NCBI GenBank assembly: GCA_964058845.1
Contig: CAXKVR010000858.1
Coordinates: 1 to 28,681, forward strand
From: Carex sylvatica
Taxonomy: Eukaryota > Streptophyta > Magnoliopsida > Poales > Cyperaceae
Reading direction: 5' to 3'
Length of the DNA stretch: 28,681 nt
The position numbers and the translations under genes are program-made. Shown here in pieces: positions 20,662 through 28,681 of this stretch. Within the stretch, counting starts at the first letter, position 1. Each line of letters begins with the position of its first letter. The notes below the pieces were generated by a model. It was not told the DNA's origin. It searched no databases and saw only the letters and a program-made list of their open reading frames with translations.

Positions 20662-22000
20662 CCGACTTTTTTTTAAATACCAAAAAAAAATATATATATT
20701 ATTAAAATTAATCAGGTTTAAGGAATATTTTTAAAAATATCTAAACTGTCTCAGAAATAGGCGGTCCAGAATTGTTATTTTTTTTTTGCACCTCAACTTT
20801 GAATCTCTGATGAACATAGCAAATTATCTTCAAAAATTATGAAAATTGACCGACATGCAGTCTTGACATCGTAGAACAGGATTGTGAAGTTTCATACAAA
20901 TTCTTCGAACAGGTCGTAAAATATCGGCTCTAAAAAATTGCCTGAACTGCTAAATATTTTATTCTGAGTCCAACTTTGCACATATGGTTAACATAGCAAA
21001 ACACTTTCAAAAATCATGAAAATTGACCGACATGCAGTCTTGACATCGTAGAACAGGACTGTGAAGTTTCATACAAAATTTTCAAACAGGTCGTGAGATA
21101 TCCGTTCTCAAAAATTTTCCAAACTGCTGAATATTTCATTCTAAAATCAACTTTGCACATCTGGTTAACATAGCAAAACACCTTCAAAAATCATGAAAAT
21201 TGACCGACATGCATTATTGACATTGTCGAACAGAACTGTGAAGTTTCATATAAAATCTCCGAACAGGCCGTAAGATATTAGCTCTGAAAAATTGCCCGAA
21301 CTGCTAAACGACATTTTTTTGAACAAAAACTTAAACTAAATTTTTGAGGCACTAAATGATAATTTTTTTAAATTCTGATGCTTCAAATGCCCGAGAGTTT
21401 TCCTCGAAGATATATTCGAATCCATCTCGTCCTCCCCTTTCTGAAAAGTGGTCATACACGCAAATCCGACTTTCCTAGCTAAAGTTATGACTGTTTAAAG
21501 TTTTTCAGAAAGCTAAACTTTGGAAATTCATAACTAAATGTAGAAAAATTCAAATAAATTGAAATTTGTGTCAATTTTGTGTATTTTTGAACGTTCTACA
21601 TATTGGTGTAATCACTTTTATAATTTGGTCTCTGTAATCACTTTTGCAATTTGGGCTCAATGCACTCATTTAGCAGTTCGGGCAATTTTTGAGAGTCGAT
21701 ATCTCATAACATGTTCGAAGATTTTGTATGAAACTTCACAGTCCTGTTCTACGATGTCAAAACTGCATGTCGGTCAATTTTCATGAATTTGAAGGTGGTT
21801 TTTTATGTTAATCAGAGGTGCAAAGTTGAGGTGCCAAAAAAAAAAAAAAATCTCGAACCATCCGAAATTAGGTGATCCGGAATAAAAATTCCGGACCGCC
21901 TATTTCTGAGGCGGTTTGAGTATTTTTAAAAATATTCTATAAACCTGGTTATTTTGAATAAATTTTTTTTTTGGTATTTTTAAAAAAGTCGGGTCAGAAG
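20654..22000. mobile_element. Long-inverted-repeat (foldback-like) transposon, 1331 bp, 8-bp target duplication
   Basis: GTCAGAAG flanks the element (20654-20661 and 21993-22000). The ends (20662 and 21992) start CCGACTTTTTT in mirror orientation. Inverted similarity extends about 300 bp inwards through AGGCGGTCC and GCACCTCAACTTTG to TTGCCCGAACTGCTAAA (left about 20662-20960, right about 21660-21992). The left half contains three 177-bp tandem copies. There is no transposase, so it is non-autonomous. Long inverted repeats and an 8-bp duplication fit a Mutator foldback type or a hAT derivative. Confidence 0.88.
20800..21315. repeat. Three 177-bp tandem copies inside the foldback element
   Basis: GACCGACATGCA starts at 20848, 21025 and 21202, exactly 177 bp apart. 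Each unit runs from CAACTTTG through TCATGAAAATTGACCGACAT, GAAGTTTCATA and GAACAGG to AACTGCTAAA. A fourth, inverted copy lies at about 21665-21830 in the right arm. Confidence 0.92.
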
Positions 22001-23014
22001 ATATATCCATATTTTATCACTAACCAATTGTTCTGGTAAAAAAATGTTCATCTCCAAAAGACTTCTACTTCATCTACCATATTTGTTTAATTGTGGGTTA
22101 AAATTATGATTGGCATAAGTTGTTTATTTTGAATTATGACGACATAAGATATTTTTATTTAGTTGTGAGTTAAAATACTTATATTAATATATGACAGCAT
22201 AAAATAAAATACTTATTCTGCGACTTATGTCACAATCAAATATTTTGATGGCCCAATTATATAAATTAAATTGAATTTATTTCAAGAATTTTATTTGGCA
22301 TAGTCTAAAATTACCAAAACAACTTGTGTATTATGAATACAAAGCTTTGACTATCGTTCTTAAACTAAGGAGAACATTACAAGCGTGAAATAAAGACAAG
22401 AAAATTCTCAATTAAGCGTCCATTTAGCAATAGCACGAAAAGTACATCAGAGGTTCCAAATTAAGGTCATAAAATCCGATTCTATTGTGATCTCTATCCT
22501 TTTTTACAATCAACTTTTCAATTAATTGACAGATCACCTTATTTTGTAGAGAACTTTAATAGTAAATAAAGTTAGTGAAGAACAATCGGTTTTAAGTCTA
22601 GCGATAAAAAGGTAACACTTTTTGTGTGAGAAATTGTGAGTTGAAAATCTAGATGAACTGTTCCTAATGGATATTGAAATTTAGAATGCTAGAATTATAT
22701 TTTTCTTTCTCTATAAAATGAAGTCTTTAAAAATATTCAATAACAGTCGGCGAAACAAAAAGTAATACTCTACTTAAAGCAATGGAAAACATATTTTTCT
22801 TATAGATTAATTATGTATCAATTTGATAAAAATTTCAATATCATTAAATGTCAGATAAAAAAACCATTAAATATAGAACGTTACAAGTTTCATGTCATTT
22901 TTATGTATACAATATGCATAAAGTATAAAAATAATTTATTCGGCAAATTTAAATTTTTAATTATTTTGCATGATTGTCAACAATGTCAAGGCGGAAAATT
23001 ATGTCAGATCTGAG
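22001..23014. other. AT-rich intergenic stretch
   Basis: No reliable gene. A weak, stop-riddled similarity to reverse-transcriptase/RNase H style sequence near 22325-22395 was not convincing. The plus-strand open frame at 22813-23013 has no recognised family. Confidence 0.5.
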
Positions 23015-23616
23015 AGACATGCATCGGCAGAGCCACAGCCACCCAGGGGTAGGCAGTTACCTACCCCTGGAATTTAAAAACCATCATCATAGTTAGTTTA
23101 GATCTGAGTTTTGCCTAACCCTGAATTTAAGTTTTGCCTACCCCTGTCTGATTGGGTCTCTGTCTTTGGTGAAATAGCCAGAGCCGCTGTTAATTTGATT
23201 GAGGTTTTTACTGGTTCAGAATAGAATTGAAAGGGAATGAAAAATGGGGGAAGAAAGGTCTGAATTGTGGGACCATAATATAAAGCTGTCATTTGTTTTC
23301 GATGAAACTGACCAGATTTTTTATAATGGGCCAAACTTTAAAAGGGTGCATGAAAGAGTAAAGCTAATAAATGGGCCGAAGTTCTAACAAAATTGATGTG
23401 GTGTGCACTTCACCAACATCACTATAATCACCAACAAATAAATAAACAGATTTTAAGAAAGTAGAACGTTGTAGATGTCTCAAAAATGTTGAAAATTATT
23501 ATTTTATGTTGCAGCTATATTATTATGAATTTATGATTAGATTATAATTTATTATATTATTTTAAAAAATGATAACAAACAATTAGTCCAAAAATAACAA
23601 ATTTTAACTTTAAATA

Positions 23617-24060
23617 ATATATATATATATATATATATAGGGAGCGGCTAAATTGCTGCTGGCAGCATTTCTGCCCGAGGTGCTGCCGGCTGTTTTTTAT
23701 TTTGTGATGTCCAAACAATAAATCCAAACCGTTAGATGTTTAATCCATATTGTAATCTACTTGGAGACCAAATTTTACATTTTTCTGAATTTTTTTACTA
23801 TTTATTAAGCTGGTTTGAAAACTGCTGATTTCAATGCTGCAGAAATTTACTGAAATCAGCAGTTTTCAAACCAGCTTAATAAATAGTAAAAAAATTCAGA
23901 AAAATGTAAAATTTGGTCTCCAAGTAGATTACAATATGGATTAAACATCTAACGGTTTGGATTTGTTGTTTGGACATCACAAAATAAAAAAACAGCCGGC
24001 AGCACCTCGGGCATAAATGCTGCCAGCAGCAATTTAGCCGTTCCCTATATATATATATAT
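23617..24060. mobile_element. Palindromic MITE (408 bp) in a TA microsatellite, copy 1
   Basis: The element (23639-24046) is flanked by (TA)n on both sides. Its ends are AGGGAGCGGCTAAATTGCTG and, read inverted, AGGGAACGGCTAAATTGCTG. The two arms, about 190 bp each, are nearly perfect inverted copies meeting around 23840, including CTTGGAGACCAAATTTTACA and TTTACTATTTATTAAGC. The habitat resembles the rice Micron elements that sit in TA repeats. Non-coding; an RNA copy would fold into a single long hairpin. Confidence 0.9.
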
Positions 24061-24491
24061 GAGTAAGTCTACCATACATTGCAATGCATAGGCACCTTTG
24101 TGCATTGGACTATAAATCACGGATTCAAAGTCCAAATGACCGATCCAAATCGTTCATCTTGTTCTCCATATTAATATGTGCTTGGAGACCAAATTTTATA
24201 TTTTTTGGAATTTGTTTACTATTTATTAAGCCACATTGAAAATTGCTGATCCAACGGTGCCTTTTGATTTTACTGTAACCGTTGGATCAGCGATTTTCAA
24301 TGTGGCTTAATAAATAGTAAACAAATTCCAAAAAATATAAAATTTGGTCTCCAAGCACATATTAATATGGAGAACAAGATGAACGGTTTGGATCGGTCAT
24401 TTGGACTTTGAATATGGTGATTTATAGTCTAATGCACAGAGGTGCCTATGCATTGCAATGTATGGTAGCCGTACTCTATATATATATATTT
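24047..24491. mobile_element. Palindromic MITE (416 bp) in the same TA tract, copy 2
   Basis: It begins at 24061, immediately after copy 1's TA tract, and ends at 24476 before another (TA)n. The ends are GAGTAAGTCTACCATACATT and, read inverted, GAGTACGGCTACCATACATT. The arms are nearly perfect inverted copies. They contain CTTGGAGACCAAATTTTATA and TTTACTATTTATTAAGCC, almost the same core as copy 1, while the outer arm sequences differ. Confidence 0.9.
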
Positions 24492-24994
24492 AAATAACTG
24501 ACTTTATTTAATAAAAGAAATCTAAAAAACACATGCAACATGTGCTTTAGTTGATTAGCTTACTACATAACTTCATGTTCTTTTATCATTAGTTGATTAC
24601 CAAATTGATTAGAAATAAAAGGATCTTCACTATATAGAAAGAGTGTATTGACAATTTTAGTTTTTAATAAAAAAAATGAATATTAAAATAAATAAAAATA
24701 AAAATAATAAATTAATAATATTTATTTTTGCCTACTCCTGACGAAAATCCTGGCCACTGCGTAGATGTAAATATATAACTTTGTGGTTGTAATAAAAGTA
24801 GCAAAAAATATATAATTAAATTATAAAATGAAAGTGCTGCAAAAATTAGAAATTAAATAATTTGCCCCTGAGCAAAAAAAGTTGCCAAAACAAGATCCTA
24901 AATAAAAAAATGAAAATGAAAAGGGAAGAAATTGCAATTGTTTCCTCTGTGTAACTCAAACACCGACATGCATCTCTAAACAAAAATAAAAGGG

Positions 24995-25110
24995 CCGAAG
25001 CCCAATTAAGAAAATAAATTAATAGAAGATAAAATAGAATCAGGTCTAAGCCCAACTAACAAAATATATCAATTGAAGATAAAATGGAAAAGGCCCAAGA
25101 CAAAGCCCAA
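24995..25110 (+). promoter_or_regulatory. Cluster of site II-like (TGGGCY) motifs upstream of the methyltransferase gene
   Basis: AGCCCA occurs at 24999, 25049 and 25104, and GGCCCA at 25092 (TGGGCT/TGGGCC on the other strand). These are the site II elements bound by TCP factors in promoters of plant housekeeping and translation genes. The last two copies sit in a repeated CCCAACTAACAAA context, so the cluster partly arose by local duplication. It lies just before the CT-rich leader. Confidence 0.5.
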
Positions 25111-25183
25111 CTAACAAAGTGTTAGTGACGAGAGAAGAGGCGATCTGCTGCGAACCTCTTTCGATTCATCTTCCTTCTTCTCG

Positions 25184-26133
25184 CCAGGGAATAGTGGGTG
25201 GCGAGGCTATATGGTCACAGTGGTAGGCACTTGCCTATCCCTGATTTTTTTTTTTTTTTTAATGGACCGGGCTTAACCAATAGGCCATAACCCAGCTCTT
25301 ATTATAAAAAATAATATGGGCCGCTAGAGCAAGCCAGAACAAGCTGCGAGCCTGCGACGTGAAGAAAAGAAAGAAAAAAAAAAAAACTCTCCGCCAGTCG
25401 CCAAAGCAAGCCGCCAGAGCCATTCTACGCGAGAAAAGAAAAAAAAGAAAAAGAACGACGATCCCTCTGGCTGCGCGGCGCCTATGCGAAGAAGAAAGGG
25501 AAGTAGCCTCCGCCACTGTTCTCCACTGTGCCCGCCTGACGCCTGTAAATTGCTTGAATAGGTTTGAACTTTGATAGTTTGATTGAAGTAAATTAAATTA
25601 AATGATTAGAATTGATTGTTCTGCTTAGACTTGAATGGTTAGATATTTATAATTGATCTTAGATTAGAATTGATTGTTATGAAATTATTTCCTATTCTGG
25701 TTTTTTCTGTCATGGTTACTGTTACTGGTCAATGATTAGAATTGTTTTTTTGTTTCTTAGATTAGGATCTATCATTGTTCTGATTAGAATGAGTGAATTC
25801 AATTTCTTAGATTAGAATCTCTGATTAGAATTGTTTTTTGTTTTTACGGTGATTAGAACTGTCTACTTATTGGGTTATTGGGTATGAGTCTATGAGATCT
25901 ATTTTGCAACGATGGCAAAATATGAGTAACCATAGAGGAACGCTCCCTTCATTGACTTGATTTTGTAGCATTAATATACTTGTTTTTTGATATGAGAAAA
26001 ATATATTTGGTATGAACTTCTAACTTAGTTGAAACCTTTGATGTTCATTTATGATAAATTTTTTTAACAACTATTTATATAGTTATGCTTGCCTACTCTT
26101 GATTGAATTCCTAGCCTCGCCACTGCCAGGGAA
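25184..26133. mobile_element. Non-autonomous hAT element (934 bp) with 8-bp target duplication, in the HEMK2 leader
   Basis: CCAGGGAA flanks the element at 25184-25191 and 26126-26133. The ends are TAGTGGGTGGCGAGGCTA (25192 inwards) and, inverted, CAGTGGCGAGGCTAGG (26125 inwards). Subterminal GTAGGCACTTGCCTA echoes the element at 23022-24755. The interior holds a poly-T run (25244-25260), a purine-rich stretch (25355-25500) and AT-rich DNA with repeated TTAGATTAGAAT motifs (25600-25830). No transposase is visible. Its flanks look like one interrupted CT-rich leader. Confidence 0.85.
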
Positions 26134-26962
26134 TCATACCAACAGCCAGCAAACACCACCCTCACCACCACCTCTCTCTCGCTCTCTCTGTCTCACACAC
26201 ACACTCGCTTTTTAATTGGATGATAGATTGGGACGTTCACTGGTGTGTTCTTTGATTTTAATTCCAACTTCCAATTCCTCGCGTTAAAGCCCCAATTAAC
26301 ATGTACCTGCATGCTGACATGGTATCAACATTCTATACTGTGTTTCCCAGTTGAACTATCAAAAGAATCATGTGGTTCCTTTATTGGTTCCTGTTGTTCA
26401 ATTGACCTATACATTCTGGTTCACACTGGACCACGACTGGTACACGTACATCTTGTGGTACCGAGATGCACTGGTTGGTAAATCCTGGTACCTATAATTT
26501 TTTATATTTTTTTAATATGAGGCTACTAAGCCTGTTTCATTGAAGAAACATAGTTAAATTACAAGTTCTATGTTTCTCTCAAGCCAATGTATGTTGCTTG
26601 AGTAAGATCGTTCTCCTGGTAACCTTGTTACCTAAGGTAAGCAAATTAAAGATCCACCAACTATTGCATCCAAAACATAGAAACAAGTTCAACATAGTAT
26701 GCCAAAAGCAATTAGACTACTGAATCCTATTCTCCTGGTACCAATATTCTATGGATATGTCTATTATGCCCTTTCTTACCAGTTGGTATTGTCCAGTATC
26801 AGGCTATCAGCAATTGAGGTTGACTATCTCTGGCACCAAGTATTGCAGCTTACTTTGGTACGGGTCGGTACTGATTCCTGCCAACTCTAATATAGTCATA
26901 TTTAATGTAAACATTTATTTAGTTTTTCCTACTTTTTGTGTTTTTGTTTAACTGGTTGTTAG
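26134..26962 (+). other. Second half of the leader and probable 5' intron of the methyltransferase gene
   Basis: A CT-rich stretch (26160-26210, with CTCTCTCTCGCTCTCTCTGT) continues the leader interrupted by the hAT. The following 700 bp has many GGTAC/GGTAT motifs and no recognised gene. It ends in GGTTGTTAG| at 26962, a plausible acceptor three bases before the ATG at 26965. The exact donor was not determined. Confidence 0.4.
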
Positions 26963-26964
26963 GT

Positions 26965-27949
26965 ATGAAGCAACCTCTGGAGATGGAACTCGCAAGTCCC
27001 TCTAATGAAACAAAGAAACTGCAAAAGAAATCTGTAAGCTGAATATTTGCATCAGTGCTCTTCTTTTTATAATTTTGCAGATATATCGCTTTGGAAAGAT
27101 GAAAATAATTTGTCTGTGAACCCAAAGACTTTGTTTTCTTTATTTTTATCAATTTATCTTGTTTGTTTTCAGGTTTCAACTGAAAGTGTACCCAAAATTG
27201 CAAAAATCCAGCTCGTAAGCAGTCATCCAGAAGTGTATGAACCATGTGACGATTCATTTCTCCTAGTTGATGCACTCTTGGCCGACCGGTTAAATCTCAT
27301 TAACCAAAACCCTAAATTTTGTCTAGAGATTGGCTGTGGCTCGGGGTATGTGATAACGTCCCTAGCCTTAATTCTCAGCCAATATAACCCGTCGACTCAA
27401 TTCTTTGCAACTGACATAAACCTGCATGCAGCTCAAACCACACTCCAGACCTCAGCCAACCATGGTATACATTGTGAAGTTGTGGTGACTGATATTACCT
27501 CGTGCCTCCAAAAACGTCTTCGGAAAAGCATTGATGTGCTGCTGGTCAATCCGCCTTACGTACCAACACCTGAGGATGAAGTTGGTGCAGTTGGTATTGT
27601 CTCGTCTTGGGCTGGTGGATTTAATGGCCGAAAGGTCATAGATAGAATCTTAGATGTTGTAGATGAGTTACTATCGACTAATGGGCTAATTTACATGGTC
27701 GCGTTGAGTGAAAATGACCCATCTGAGATTTGCCAGGTCATGAGAGAGAAAGGATTTGGGTCAAGGATTGCTTTGCAAAGATCAACCGAGGAAGAGAGGT
27801 TATGTGTGATCAAGTTTTGGAGAGAGAAAGAGACTAATGAGGTGGACGGGGAGATAACTGATAATGGGTCGAATTTGAACGGTTGGTTAGGTAGAGTCCC
27901 TTTTGTTAATTCGTTGTGGAAGAAGGGTAATGAAGCTAGTAATAGTTAG
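26965..27949 (+). CDS. HEMK2: HEMK2/N6AMT1-type protein glutamine methyltransferase, two coding exons, ~281 aa
   Basis: This is a SAM-dependent class I methyltransferase of the HemK2/N6AMT1 family, which methylates the glutamine of the GGQ motif in release factor eRF1 (with TRM112 as partner in yeast and human). Exon 1 is 26965-27033 (23 residues, not conserved, rich in Lys/Glu). A 139-bp GT-AG intron follows, then exon 2 at 27173-27949, in phase. Conserved parts are KIAKIQLVSSHPEVYEPCDD (31-50, substrate side), the SAM motif EIGCGSG (75-81), acidic D104 in ATDIN, the catalytic NPPY (149-152) followed by VPTP, and WAGGFNGRKVIDRIL. The ending has a charged tail longer than in human N6AMT1. An unspliced reading through 27047-27172 stays open but lacks conservation. 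All key residues are present. The first exon choice is an inference. Confidence 0.88.
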
Positions 27950-28681
27950 CATTTTTAGTGGTTTTACATAGAGCTGAAGGTCTAGGTTTCATTTATAAAA
28001 TTCATGAAACATTGCAATTTACTTTTGTATCCGTCCAAAATGGTGAACTAAACAAATATTTTTGCAGGGCCTTAAAAACTTGTTTCTAATTATTTTCATT
28101 TCTTTAAACCCAACTCGGTCGAGTGAGCCACATGCATGTTAGCCACAGACTTACACAGGCGGCAGAAACCTACCTGTGCTAGACACTCTAGTGAGGGTCA
28201 CAACTATGTGAAGTGAAGTCTCTGTACGGGTAAGGCATAGTGTAGTAAAATTTAATATCCTCGCATAAAAAAAAATGTAATGTTGCACGAGGTGGTGGCA
28301 TGGGGCTGAAATGGCTGATGTCGGAACAGCTAGAACCCACTGCGTACAAGCCTTAGCCACTCAATTTCCCAAGCGTACCAAACAATCGGTAGCTGCAAAA
28401 AAAATTCATGTGGTCCTTACTGTGCACCACTTATCATTCCTGACCTCCTCTCTACAGTGTGTGCTTCACTTCTGCTGCTACTAGCTGCAAATAGGATTGA
28501 GGAACACATGCTCTGAAACAATAGTTGAACTTGAACATGCTTTCTGACATCGTTGTAGGAAATTCAGACAGTTTGGTATTTTACCTGTGATAATACTCTG
28601 TGATAATGGAATCAGCTAGTTGTAGTTGGAACAACCTTGTACTTCAATAGGTATGATTAAAAACTCTATTCTCTTTTACAA
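27950..28681. other. 3' UTR and downstream DNA of the methyltransferase gene
   Basis: No further gene recognised. The stop at 27947-27949 is followed by AT-rich sequence suited to a 3' UTR. The short minus-strand open frame at 28151-28360 has no recognisable family. Confidence 0.5.

Larger units (their letters stand above)
23022..24755. mobile_element. Probable Tip100-like hAT remnant carrying nested hairpin elements
   Basis: The left part has CATCGGCAGAGCCA and the hairpin AGGGGTAGGCAGTTACCTAC. The right end read inwards is CAGTGGCCAGGATTTTCGTC followed by AGGAGTAGGCAA. Related ends (GTGGCGAGGCTA plus GTAGGCA...TGCCTA) bound the 934-bp element at 25192-26125, so both belong to one family. 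CAGTGGCGGAGCCAGG-type ends are usual for hAT-Tip100 elements. No clear target duplication remains. The minus-strand open frame at 23098-23334 is not recognisable. Confidence 0.55.

Noticed and set aside
22320..22400. Possible endogenous pararetrovirus or retrotransposon RNase H fragment
   Set aside because: Only a short, weak resemblance in a frame with stops; no NPPY-like, DD or primer-binding-site landmarks.
25259..25574. Lys/Arg-rich and Phe-rich open frames on opposite strands
   Set aside because: Low-complexity purine-rich DNA inside the non-autonomous hAT element.
27047..27172. Upstream extension of the methyltransferase frame
   Set aside because: Open but non-conserved; good GT-AG signals at 27034 and 27172 mark it as intron.
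28151..28360. 69-aa minus-strand open frame
   Set aside because: No family resemblance, and no promoter or splice support.

Overview
The window is AT-rich nuclear DNA from a flowering plant. Its genes are split by GT-AG introns. It holds a plant-type LSD1-like demethylase, a plant mobile domain (PMD) gene and hAT transposon remains, and its intergenic space is full of MITE-like inverted repeats. I cannot name the species or family.

Layout. Positions 1-4382 are the 5' part of a decayed Ac-type hAT transposon on the minus strand: broken transposase, tandem-repeat leader and a GC-rich subterminal array. It sits inside an older element with AGCTCG-rich ends that finishes near 5017. Positions 5018-9270 are mostly non-coding, with one exon-like fragment, a CT-rich leader, a 25-bp minisatellite and a roughly 218-bp duplication. 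Positions 9274-11683 are a multi-exon PMD (MAIN-like) gene that looks damaged. Positions 11684-15335 are AT-rich and carry three short inverted-repeat elements.

The best-supported gene is LDL2, a histone H3K4 demethylase homologue, on the minus strand at 15336-20421. It has five exons with consistent splice phases and encodes 764 aa. A 408-bp palindromic element with a 9-bp target duplication sits in its last intron. A 1331-bp long-inverted-repeat element with an 8-bp target duplication sits about 240 bp upstream of its ATG.

Positions 22001-24770 are AT-rich DNA and a Tip100-like hAT remnant into which two hairpin elements have inserted side by side in (TA)n tracts. The last gene (26965-27949, plus strand) is a HEMK2/N6AMT1-type protein methyltransferase. 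Its likely 5' leader is split by a 934-bp non-autonomous hAT element with an 8-bp target duplication.

The two intact genes are housekeeping or chromatin genes, not an operon or cluster. The most interesting pattern is a set of palindromic elements with different arms that share terminal and core motifs, several of them in or beside LDL2.
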